From: Desulfovibrio sp. UBA6121
GTDB lineage: Bacteria > Desulfobacterota > Desulfovibrionia > Desulfovibrionales > Desulfovibrionaceae
Length of the DNA: 7,956 bases
Assembly: GCA_002422505.1 (NCBI GenBank)
Contig: DIVX01000066.1
Coordinates: 1,497 to 9,452, forward strand
Direction of reading: 5' to 3'
Each line of letters opens with the position of its first letter. Positions within the stretch are counted from its first letter, which is position 1. The notes below the pieces were generated by a model. The model searched no databases, was not told the origin of the DNA, and worked only from the letters and a program-made list of their open reading frames with translations. This document shows positions 1 to 5,482 of the stretch, one piece after another. The position numbers and the translations under genes are program-made.

Positions 1-39
1 CGTAATATGGTGTGATTCTGTCAGAAAATGCACTCAGGA

Positions 40-71
40 AGCCAGCTGGGCAACTCGCTGGCTCTTTTTTT
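40..71 (+). terminator. Rho-independent terminator of an upstream + strand gene
   Basis: A 7-base-pair stem (AGCCAGC at 40-46 with GCTGGCT at 57-63) encloses a 10-base loop and is followed by C and seven T residues (65-71). This is a textbook intrinsic terminator for transcription from the left. The gene it ends lies outside the window; the first bases (1-39) could hold its 3' end, but no reading frame can be assigned. The minus-strand version lacks a T run, so it should not serve the converging gene at 169-3264. Confidence 0.75.
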
Positions 72-168
72 GTGCGCCTGTGCTGCGGACCAAGCAGCGC
101 ACAGGAGGTGAGAAGGGCCGCCTGCCCTCTCCCCCTGGTTTCGCCCAGGGAAAGGCTGAGCTGGAGGC
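72..168. other. Convergent intergenic gap with two hairpins
   Basis: The gap lies between the terminator at 40-71 and the stop codon of the minus-strand gene at 169. It holds two inverted repeats. CCTGTGC (77-83) pairs with GCACAGG (99-105), extended inward by TGC/GCA with a two-base bulge. CCCTGG (133-138) pairs with CCAGGG (145-150) around a six-base loop. Either could stall transcription from the minus-strand gene, but neither has a T run on that strand, so no intrinsic terminator is called for that gene. Confidence 0.4.
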
Positions 169-3100
169 TTAGGCCGCTTCCGGGGTCAGGATCGTGGGCG
201 GCACCTTTGTTTCCAGGCGGGCGGCCAGGCTCTGGATGTCCTCCAGATACTGGCGGCTGGTGTCGAGATAGAAGGCCAGGGCGCGGGCGAAATTCTTGCC
301 CACCAGGCCGTCCAAAAAGAGCTGGCTTATCTCGCGCTCGCGCAGCAGCACGTACTGCGAAAGCAAAAAGACCTTGCGTTCTTCCACGCTCATCTCTTGC
401 AGGTACCCGGCCAGCACGGTGCGCGCGCGGGGCTGGTACATCCAGAAATACAGCAGGTCCAGGGCGTTGACGATGATGATGTTTTCCAGGCCCTTGTGCT
501 CGTAGCTCATGGTGAGCATGAACTGCTTGGGCGATTCCAGAAGCGCCAGCACGTCCTCCTGCGGGAAAAGCAGCTCCAGTTGCTGGAAGGTGTCGAAAAG
601 CTGGTTGAGCTTGACCTTGTAGTCCCACACGCGCAGGCGCGCAGCCTGGGCGCGGTCCACCAGACCCTCTATGAGTCCGGCGGCGCAGTCGCTGGCGAAC
701 TTGGAAATGATGGCGGCCCAAGGCTCCACCATCTGCGCGGCGTCTTCATAGCCTTCGGCCCGCAGCAGCAGCACTATGAGGTCGCTGTACACCAGGGCCA
801 GGGGAATGGAGAGCACCGAGCGGAACAGGTTGCCGAAGGCCGAGGCCTTGGGCAGCCCGCGCAGCAGGTTGTGGCTCATTATGTACAGCCCGTTGGCCAG
901 GGCCATGACCGTATACAGCGCCAGCGGAGCCGTGGACAGGCTGATGTCGAGCAGGCGGTTCAGGAAGAGCGTTTTGACCAGATAGTCGAGCAGCGGCACG
1001 GAAAAGCCGGTATACAGCAGCGAATCCGCCAGGCGGTCCCAGCTCACCAGATCGTTCCAGCGCAAGAGCGACGAGCGGCCGATGCCGCCGGAAGACAGCA
1101 CCATCTGAATGATGTTGCGCACGCCGGTGATGCCGAACCAGAGAAACGCGCCGAAACAGGCCAGCACCCACCAGTCTTTGGTAAGGCCGAAGGTGAGGGC
1201 CGCAGGGATGAACCCGGCCAGGATCTTAAGGCCAATTTTGAGGCTGGAGTTGAGGTAGCGCGGGTGCAGCCTGCGGGCGGGCTGCTTGGCGGGCGGCTCT
1301 TCCAGGCCCAGCCCGGCCTCTGCGCCGTGCTCGCGCTGAATGCCGCCCATGAGCCAGACATTGCCCGCCTTGCCGGGGGTAAGACGGAAGGTTTCGGCCA
1401 GCCACTCCACGCTGCGTGGCCGCACCAGGGGCCGCAGCCGGGGCAGGGCCATGGCCAGGGCGTGCAGCAGCCCGCGTTCGGGCTCGCGGTCATCGTCGGG
1501 CAGATCGGTAACGCGCTTGCGCGCCCCGGCCTGCACGTCCAGGCGCTTGCTCAGCGATTCCGGCATGTTCATAAGGATGCGCCGGGCGCGTGCGGGCAGG
1601 GTGTCGTCCACCACCATGCCCATGCCGTACAGGCGGCTGGACTGCCCGGTGGAGTCTGTGCCGATGCACGAGGCCAGCGGGGTCTTGCGGTAGCAGGCGT
1701 GCAGGGTGGAGATGTCGTAGAGAATCTCCTCCAGCTTCTCGCGGATGCTGGGGGCGGGCACGGCCTCGATGATCTCGCGGATGAGCTTCTTGAGCTTGAC
1801 CACGTTGGAGGTGTTCAGCGCCTCCTGCAGGGCGTTGATGCGCTCGCGGTCGATCTCGCGCCCCAGGGCGCGGTCCTTCATGTTCACGATTTCCAGGTGG
1901 GTTATGGCCCCCCGGCAGTCGTACAAAATCTCCAGCACCTCTTCCACGCGCAGGTTGCCCAGGCTCAAGGTGATGCGCGCCGCCGGGTGCAGGGCCTGCA
2001 GGCGGCGGGTCAGCTCCTGGGGCGCAAGGCGCAGCAGGGCCGGGGCGGCCGGGTCGTCGGTGGGGATGTCCGGGTTGCGCAGGGTGGGGTTGCGCTGGGC
2101 CGAAAGGAAGCGGTCGATGATTTCGTCGGTATCCAGCTTGACCAACCGCCCCAGCTGCTGGCGGATCTCGTCGCGCTCCGGCGCGCTGGCGGTTTTGGCC
2201 TCGTGGCGCAAGAAAACGGCCTGCTGCTGCATTTGCGGCAGCAAACGGTCGTGGATGAACTTGCCCAGGTGCTGCAGCGAGGCTTGGCCCGCGCCCACGA
2301 AGCGGCGGAACTCGGCCTCCACCAGGGAGGGCAGCTCCAGGCCGAACTCGCGGTTGAGCGCCGGGCGGTGCACCTCGTTGAAGCGGGCGAAAACCTCGGC
2401 CACGTAGCGCTGGTGGTACTGCGACACGGCCCGCGCCTCGTCCATGAAGGCCTCTGTGCCGGGCTGGGCAAGAAAATCAAGAAATTCCGTAGGGCTGCTA
2501 AAGCCTCCCGGCACCCAGATGAGCTTGAGGAAGCGGCCGCGAAAGCGCGGCGTGAACTCGATGCCGATGCGCACCTTGAGTTCAAGGATGCGCGCGGCCT
2601 CCAGAAGCTCTGCGGCGGCCTTGCGCGGCACGTGGTTGTAGTACACCACGGTCAGGGTCTTGATGCCCTTGATCCAGGCATCGAGCACCAGGTGGGTGGA
2701 GGACTTGCGGCCCTTGGTGTTGGCGTCGTGCACGTGGTCGTCAAAGGCTATCTGGCTTTGGTCCTCTGGCATTTCAAGCAGATGATAGGCGGCCAGGTGC
2801 CTGCGGATGACGCGCGGCTTGCCGGAGCAGGCCTCGCGGAAGTCGCGCGCGAACATAAGCTGGGTCAGGGTGTCGCCATGGGCGCGCACCATGTCCTTCA
2901 TGAGCTGCACCAGCACGCGGGCCGTGTTGCGGCGCAGGCCGCTCTGGGCTGTGGTCAGCACCTCCGCGTGCAAAGAGCGCAGGGCCGAGAGGCGGTCCTC
3001 GGCCTTGCCGGTTTCCAGGGAGCCCAGCAGGTGCACCACGGCGTAGGCGATGCGCAAGCCGCGCGTGGCGGCCATTTCCTTGATGCCGTGGGGGTGCATG

Positions 3101-3264
3101 TACGGCGCAAGGAGCTTCTTGTGGCTGGGCGCGTCCTCGCGCTCCACCACGTCGCACACGATGCGCAACAGGTCGTAGTCCTTGCGGTCGAAATAGGCGC
3201 GGCTGGGCCGGGCCTGGTCAAAGCCTTGGCCCGGCTGGTCGCATTTGCTGGTGCTTTGGCCCAT
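169..3264 (-). CDS. Large membrane protein with degenerate PHP-like domain, function unknown
   Basis: This is a 1031-residue protein. Start choice: ATG at 3264 follows AAGGGAG with short spacing. Residues 1-170 look helical. Residues 174-250 resemble a PHP metal-dependent phosphoesterase core: D-D-H-V-H at 175-179, then an alternating helix/strand region with G-I-E at 234-236, the place of the ligand glutamate in PHP proteins. The usual T-D-H motif is replaced by Y-Y-N-H (208-211). I-G-T-D-S (534-538) could be a late metal-ligand aspartate. Residues 270-520 are mostly charged and helical. Hydrophobic segments near 675-694, 698-715, 745-767, 772-797 and 812-835 predict an integral inner-membrane protein, followed by a soluble helical C-terminus (about 855-1031). 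No signal peptide is seen. Coding is clear although a 974-codon antisense frame (397-3321) is also open; that frame has the Gln/His/Gly/Val-rich composition of a shadow. The substrate and role are unknown, and whether the PHP-like site is active is uncertain. Confidence 0.85.
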   Translation of the reverse strand: MGQSTSKCDQPGQGFDQARPSRAYFDRKDYDLLRIVCDVVEREDAPSHKKLLAPYMHPHGIKEMAATRGLRIAYAVVHLLGSLETGKAEDRLSALRSLHAEVLTTAQSGLRRNTARVLVQLMKDMVRAHGDTLTQLMFARDFREACSGKPRVIRRHLAAYHLLEMPEDQSQIAFDDHVHDANTKGRKSSTHLVLDAWIKGIKTLTVVYYNHVPRKAAAELLEAARILELKVRIGIEFTPRFRGRFLKLIWVPGGFSSPTEFLDFLAQPGTEAFMDEARAVSQYHQRYVAEVFARFNEVHRPALNREFGLELPSLVEAEFRRFVGAGQASLQHLGKFIHDRLLPQMQQQAVFLRHEAKTASAPERDEIRQQLGRLVKLDTDEIIDRFLSAQRNPTLRNPDIPTDDPAAPALLRLAPQELTRRLQALHPAARITLSLGNLRVEEVLEILYDCRGAITHLEIVNMKDRALGREIDRERINALQEALNTSNVVKLKKLIREIIEAVPAPSIREKLEEILYDISTLHACYRKTPLASCIGTDSTGQSSRLYGMGMVVDDTLPARARRILMNMPESLSKRLDVQAGARKRVTDLPDDDREPERGLLHALAMALPRLRPLVRPRSVEWLAETFRLTPGKAGNVWLMGGIQREHGAEAGLGLEEPPAKQPARRLHPRYLNSSLKIGLKILAGFIPAALTFGLTKDWWVLACFGAFLWFGITGVRNIIQMVLSSGGIGRSSLLRWNDLVSWDRLADSLLYTGFSVPLLDYLVKTLFLNRLLDISLSTAPLALYTVMALANGLYIMSHNLLRGLPKASAFGNLFRSVLSIPLALVYSDLIVLLLRAEGYEDAAQMVEPWAAIISKFASDCAAGLIEGLVDRAQAARLRVWDYKVKLNQLFDTFQQLELLFPQEDVLALLESPKQFMLTMSYEHKGLENIIIVNALDLLYFWMYQPRARTVLAGYLQEMSVEERKVFLLSQYVLLREREISQLFLDGLVGKNFARALAFYLDTSRQYLEDIQSLAARLETKVPPTILTPEAA

Positions 3265-3329
3265 GGTCTCCCTTGCGTGTCGCCGTTGCGGTGGTCAGAG
3301 GGGACATGCCCGCGCACGTGACGGAATTC

Positions 3330-3358
3330 ACAATCAGCACGAGTTGCAAAAAAGTCAA
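3330..3358 (-). promoter_or_regulatory. Candidate sigma70 promoter of the 1031-residue gene
   Basis: On the minus strand, TTGACT (plus 3353-3358) is followed after 17 bases by GATTGT (plus 3330-3335). The -35 box matches five of six consensus bases and the -10 box only three. The predicted start near 3323 leaves a leader of about 60 bases before the ATG at 3264. The spacing is ideal but the -10 is weak. Confidence 0.4.
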
Positions 3359-3428
3359 GCACAGGCGCGAAGTTCTGGCACGCCTGCCCGGTTTGGAGAA
3401 AAAATGGCCTCGAAATACGCATCCGGCG

Positions 3429-3457
3429 TTGCGGCAATGTTCGTAGCGGGGTAGAGT
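3429..3457 (+). promoter_or_regulatory. Candidate sigma70 promoter of the 131-residue exported protein
   Basis: TTGCGG (3429-3434) and TAGAGT (3452-3457) are separated by 17 bases. The start would be near 3464, giving a leader of about 50 bases. Both boxes are imperfect. With the candidate at 3330-3358 it would make the gap at 3265-3515 a divergent promoter region. Confidence 0.4.
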
Positions 3458-3515
3458 TGGGGGAACCCGGCGGAGCATTTGCTTGCGCCAAACCCGAACC
3501 ATACCGAGGAACGCC

Positions 3516-3911
3516 ATGAAACGCCTGACCATCGCCTTTGCTTTGCTGGCCGTACTGTGCCTGGCCTCCGTGGCCCTGGCTGCGGATGCGCCGAATCTTG
3601 TGGGCACCTGGGAGGGTGCGCCCAGCGTGCACGAGGTGAAGGGCGGGTATCATACCGGCAAGCTCGTGCTCACCGTCACCGAGCAGCACGGAACCGCCTT
3701 CCATGGCACCAAAACCTACCGCCTGGCCGCGCTCAAGAAAGACCGCACCGAGGGTTTCAGCGGCACCATCAGCTCCAACGGGCAAATCTTCATCGCCGAC
3801 CACGACGAAGGCTTTATGCTCGGCACGCTGACCAAGGACGGCATGGAGCTGCAGTACGGCCACGCAGGCAAGAACGCCGCAGCGGTGCAGGTGCTGCTCA
3901 AGAAGAAGTAG
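3516..3911 (+). CDS. Small exported beta-rich protein, function unknown
   Basis: This 131-residue protein starts at ATG 3516, placed five bases after CGAGGA (3505-3510); an in-frame start further upstream (3483) would only add residues ahead of the signal peptide. Residues 1-22 form a Sec signal peptide: M-K-R-L, a hydrophobic core, and A-L-A before the predicted cut at about residue 22/23. There is no lipobox cysteine, so the mature protein of about 109 residues should be free in the periplasm. It opens with L-V-G-T-W-E-G and continues with alternating short hydrophobic strands and Gly/Thr turns, a pattern seen in small beta-barrels such as lipocalin-like or avidin-like folds. That fold is an inference and no family is recognised. 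The mature part has no cysteines, so no disulfides. The gene appears monocistronic, with a candidate promoter at 3429-3457 and a strong terminator 30 bases downstream. Confidence 0.85.
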   Translation: MKRLTIAFALLAVLCLASVALAADAPNLVGTWEGAPSVHEVKGGYHTGKLVLTVTEQHGTAFHGTKTYRLAALKKDRTEGFSGTISSNGQIFIADHDEGFMLGTLTKDGMELQYGHAGKNAAAVQVLLKKK

Positions 3912-3940
3912 CTCTCGCCTTCACCGGCCCAAGGACTCAG

Positions 3941-3980
3941 CGGCCCGGAGACCTCGTTTGCGGGGGCCGGGCCGTTTTCT
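3941..3980 (+). terminator. Rho-independent terminator after the 131-residue exported protein
   Basis: CGGCCCGG (3941-3948) pairs perfectly with CCGGGCCG (3967-3974), followed by TTTTCT (3975-3980). The 18-base interior can fold further, CCTCG (3952-3956) with CGGGG (3961-3965) around a TTTG loop with one G-U pair. The whole is a long GC-rich stem with a short T run, well placed after the stop at 3911. Confidence 0.75.
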
Positions 3981-4007
3981 TGCGTCCTGCGCTTTGTTTC
4001 TGCAGGG

Positions 4008-4090
4008 GCTGTCAAGACGCTAAAAATGTCTTTTTGCCTGTCCAAAACGGGGTCATTTCATCCACCGTGCGGTCGCAGTGCTATGCTTCC
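4008..4090 (+). promoter_or_regulatory. Repeated promoter-like element, copy A (upstream of Bbp19-like gene)
   Basis: These 83 bases align without gaps to 5328-5410 (offset exactly 1320) with about 53 matches by hand count. Matches are clustered. GCTGTCAAGACG (4008-4019) is identical in both copies. The next blocks are GTCnTTTTnCC, GGGGTnATTTC (4049-4059) and GCTATnCTTnC (4080-4090). The last contains TATGCT (4082-4087) preceded by TG with one base between, which fits an extended -10. No -35 box fits, suggesting an activator or other factor bound at the upstream blocks. Initiation near 4094 would put the RBS (AGGAGG, 4095-4100) at the very 5' end of the transcript. An AGAC/GTCT inverted repeat (4014-4017 with 4028-4031) lies in the first half. 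Confidence 0.55.
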
Positions 4091-4109
4091 GCGCAGGAGG
4101 AAAAAAGCC

Positions 4110-4370
4110 ATGCATGACAAAGAGAGCCTGCTTGCGTGCTACGCACGTTGTTTTGAAGGCCAGGCCGGGCAGGCGGTGCTGGAGGACCTGGAGGCGCGAG
4201 CCTTTGTGCGCAGCACCAGCTTTACGCCAGAGCCGCAGCGTGCCGCCTTCAACGAGGGGCGGCGCAGCCTGGCCCTGCACATCCGGCGGATGCTCGACCA
4301 GGCCGCCGGAAGCGCGGGGGGAGACGGGGGCTGTGCTCCGGGCGGAGGCGCGGCGCGGCCGCAGGGTTGA
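4110..4370 (+). CDS. Bbp19-like podovirus protein
   Basis: This 86-residue protein starts at ATG 4110, nine bases after a perfect AGGAGG (4095-4100); upstream in-frame ATGs lack an RBS. Residues 1-64 fit the small phage family named after Bordetella phage Bbp19: an N-terminal helix with Y-A-R-C-F, G-Q-A-V-L-E-D-L near 23-30, R-S-T-S-F in the middle, and the hallmark F-N-E-G-R-R-S followed by an H-I-R-R-M-L helix near residues 47-62. In podoviruses this gene sits among the head and connector genes; its exact role is not established. The tail from about residue 65 is Gly/Ala-rich, probably disordered and perhaps eroded. The gene is alone in its unit, faces the lipoprotein gene convergently, and has no clear + strand terminator. 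The family call rests on remembered motif pattern, not a search. Confidence 0.75.
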   Translation: MHDKESLLACYARCFEGQAGQAVLEDLEARAFVRSTSFTPEPQRAAFNEGRRSLALHIRRMLDQAAGSAGGDGGCAPGGGAARPQG

Positions 4371-4382
4371 CGCGGCCAGGGC

Positions 4383-4410
4383 AAAAAAAAGGGGGACCCG
4401 AAGGCCCCCC
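4383..4410 (-). terminator. UUCG-loop terminator of the lipoprotein gene
   Basis: On the minus strand, GGGGGGCC and GGTCCCCC form an eight-pair stem with one G-U pair around a TTCG tetraloop, followed immediately by eight T residues (plus A run 4383-4390). It is one of the strongest intrinsic terminators in the window and lies 23 bases beyond the stop of the lipoprotein gene. It also sits just past the end of the converging Bbp19-like gene, but on the + strand it lacks a T run. Confidence 0.9.
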
Positions 4411-4433
4411 TCAAAACAGTCAACTTGCGAAGC

Positions 4434-4646
4434 TTAGGGCTTCTTCTCTTCGGCGGGGGCGGCGGGAGCAGCGGCGGCGTCAGCGGCCGGAGCAGCGGCG
4501 GCGTCAGCGGGCTTGGCCTCGGCCGGGGCGGCGGGAGCAGCGGCGGCAGCGGGCTCAGCGGGCTTCTCTTCGGCCTTCTTCTCACCGCAAGCGGAAACGC
4601 CGAGGGCCAGGGCAGCGACGATCATGACAGCAAACAGCTTTTTCAT
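4434..4646 (-). CDS. Small Ala/Pro-rich lipoprotein
   Basis: This 70-residue protein starts at ATG 4646 after GAGGAAGAG (AGGA seven bases upstream). A longer in-frame extension to 4991 is open but has no support and an unlikely composition. M-K-K, a hydrophobic core (residues 4-17) and the lipobox V-S-A-C give a lipoprotein signal with lipidated Cys20. Gly at +2 favours release to the outer membrane rather than retention in the inner membrane. The mature part is a short charged stretch (G-E-K-K-A-E-E-K) followed by an almost pure Ala/Pro/Glu/Asp/Lys region ending in E-E-K-K-P. It includes two tandem copies of an eight-residue unit (ADAAAAP preceded by P or A). No enzymatic fold fits; a spacer, wall-interacting or envelope-filling role is conceivable but unproven. 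The dedicated terminator and good RBS suggest strong expression. Confidence 0.85.
   Translation of the reverse strand: MKKLFAVMIVAALALGVSACGEKKAEEKPAEPAAAAAPAAPAEAKPADAAAAPAADAAAAPAAPAEEKKP
4463..4510. repeat. Tandem 24-base repeat inside the lipoprotein gene
   Basis: Two adjacent 24-base units (4463-4486 and 4487-4510) differ at one position. The length is a multiple of three, so the repeat adds eight Ala/Pro/Asp residues per unit to the lipoprotein. A related partial unit occurs near 4534-4550. Such in-frame repeats can expand or contract by slippage without breaking the frame. Confidence 0.8.
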
Positions 4647-4704
4647 GGACTCTTCCTCTCTATTTGTGGTGGTACAACACTGAACAGAAATTCCGTACCC
4701 CGGG

Positions 4705-4723
4705 GGATTCCGCCAGGGAATCC
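4705..4723. repeat. Inverted repeat in lipoprotein leader
   Basis: GGATTCC (4705-4711) and GGAATCC (4717-4723) form a perfect seven-pair inverted repeat around GCCAG. It lies about 60-80 bases upstream of the lipoprotein start codon, with no T run after it on either strand. It could be an operator or a leader hairpin; nothing in the sequence decides between these. Confidence 0.5.
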
Positions 4724-4841
4724 TTGCCCACGGCTCGCCGATTAAGCGGCCGGGCCGAAGGTCCGGGTGCAGGGGGAACGAACAGGACCCGTACACGGGA
4801 CATCCGCGCACAGGCAAAGCCATCACCCTCACGCGCCCCTC

Positions 4842-4868
4842 AATATACCCGTTGTTTGCGGTTGGCAA
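4842..4868 (-). promoter_or_regulatory. Candidate promoter of the lipoprotein gene
   Basis: On the minus strand TTGCCA (plus 4863-4868) is followed after 15 bases by TATATT (plus 4842-4847). Each box matches five of six consensus bases, but the spacer is shorter than ideal. Transcription from near 4835 would give an unusually long leader of about 190 bases before the ATG at 4646. A nearer promoter was not found. Confidence 0.4.
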
Positions 4869-4920
4869 CAGGAAAAAGGCGGATTTTTTGCAGCGGAAAT
4901 AACCGCGAAGCGCTACGGGC

Positions 4921-4928
4921 GCTATGCT
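4921..4928 (+). promoter_or_regulatory. Candidate -10 region upstream of the GNAT-like gene
   Basis: GCTATGCT here is identical to the -10-like block of copy A (4080-4087) and differs by one base from copy B (5400-5407). It lies 33 bases before the ATG at 4962, a reasonable leader length. The rest of the 83-base element is not present in the expected register and no -35 box fits. Confidence 0.35.
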
Positions 4929-4961
4929 CAAGGGCTTTGCCCAGGGGAGGAGCCGAACACC

Positions 4962-5324
4962 ATGGCCATGCAGAGGGTTGAAAACGCACATCCTTCGTTA
5001 GGGGCATTGGCCTTGGCGCCGCGCCTGCGCTTCTACGAATTGGTAGATGCGCGCGGGCCCTACGCCGCCGCCGCTTTGGCCGAGCATCAGGACTGCCTGG
5101 AGCTGCACCTGGAGCTGCTGCGCTTTGGGCCGGCCACGGTGCGCGCCCTGCGTGCCGACCTGGAGGAGCTCAAAGGCCTGGCCCGCCGCCTGGGCAAGGC
5201 GCGCATCGTGGGCCTGCGCACAGAGGACGGCCACGAGCCCGACCCCCGTTGGCCGAAGTTCACCAGGCTTTTCGGCTTCACCGGGCAGCGGGTGTTCCAG
5301 GCGGCGGAGCTGTACCTGGGCTGA
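4962..5324 (+). CDS. GNAT-like podovirus structural-module protein
   Basis: This 120-residue protein starts at ATG 4962, nine bases after AGGAG (4948-4952); a second ATG at 4968 is worse placed. A longer open frame to 4767 lacks an RBS. The pattern resembles the short acetyltransferase-like (GNAT-fold) proteins encoded with podovirus head genes, related in style to T7 internal virion protein gp13. It has E-H-Q-D-C-L-E-L-H-L-E-L-L-R-F-G near residues 41-56, a helical segment (57-79), a strand with R-I-V-G-L-R (81-86), and W-P-K-F-T-R-L-F-G-F near 97-106, typical of a C-terminal GNAT tail. The acetyl-CoA loop (Q/R-x-x-G-x-G/A) is not visible, so enzymatic activity is doubtful. The scaffold-like gene follows 158 bases downstream on the same strand, in the order expected in such phages. 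The family is inferred from motif pattern only. Confidence 0.55.
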   Translation: MAMQRVENAHPSLGALALAPRLRFYELVDARGPYAAAALAEHQDCLELHLELLRFGPATVRALRADLEELKGLARRLGKARIVGLRTEDGHEPDPRWPKFTRLFGFTGQRVFQAAELYLG

Positions 5325-5327
5325 ATC

Positions 5328-5410
5328 GCTGTCAAGACGGAATTCTTGTCCTTTTCCCGGCCAAGAATGGGGTGATTTCGCCCCGGCGCCAAACCCGGCG
5401 CTATACTTGC
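5328..5410 (+). promoter_or_regulatory. Repeated promoter-like element, copy B (upstream of scaffold-like gene)
   Basis: This is the second copy of the element at 4008-4090, beginning four bases after the stop of the GNAT-like gene. It has the identical GCTGTCAAGACG block (5328-5339), GTCcTTTTcCC, GGGGTgATTTC (5369-5379) and GCTATACTTGC (5400-5410), in exactly the same spacing as copy A. TATACT (5402-5407) is a better -10 than in copy A, but the preceding TG is absent. CAAGA/TCTTG (5333-5337 with 5344-5348) forms an inverted repeat in the first block. Initiation near 5414 would leave a leader of about 69 bases. Confidence 0.55.
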
Positions 5411-5482
5411 GGCGCTTCCCGGAACCGGCGCTGGGCCGGGCTTTCGGGGGCGCACGCAAACCGTCGAACCAAGGAGACCATC

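Larger units (their letters stand above)
4647..4961. other. Divergent intergenic region between lipoprotein and GNAT-like genes
   Basis: About 315 bases with no credible gene. The left two thirds would be the leader of the lipoprotein transcript if the promoter at 4842-4868 is right. The stretch also holds a compact inverted repeat, CCGGGCC (4750-4756) with GGTCCGG (4760-4766), with one G-U pair on the + strand, and a small one, GCGG (4893-4896) with CCGC (4903-4906). No tRNA, riboswitch or CRISPR structure is recognised. Confidence 0.5.

Noticed and set aside
12..470. 152-codon + strand frame over the left edge
   Set aside because: It runs through an intrinsic terminator and into the 3' end of the minus-strand gene, and is Arg/Pro/Gly-rich without an RBS.
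397..3321. 974-codon + strand open frame antisense to the large membrane protein
   Set aside because: Its product is rich in Gln, His, Gly and Val with no hydrophobic segments, domain or RBS, as expected for the mirror of a GC-rich gene. The minus-strand product has coherent membrane segments and motif-like regions.
4871..4890. Possible terminator from the A run and T run around GGCGGA
   Set aside because: The stem would be only A-T pairs with no GC core, and no T run follows the hairpin.
4890..4906. Third, inverted copy of the GGGGTnATTTC block (GGTTATTTC on the minus strand)
   Set aside because: Only nine bases match and the flanking blocks are absent, so chance is the simpler explanation.
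4647..4991. N-terminal extension of the lipoprotein frame up to 4991
   Set aside because: A lipoprotein signal must be N-terminal. The ATG at 4646 has a good RBS, while the extension has none and overlaps the start of the divergent gene.
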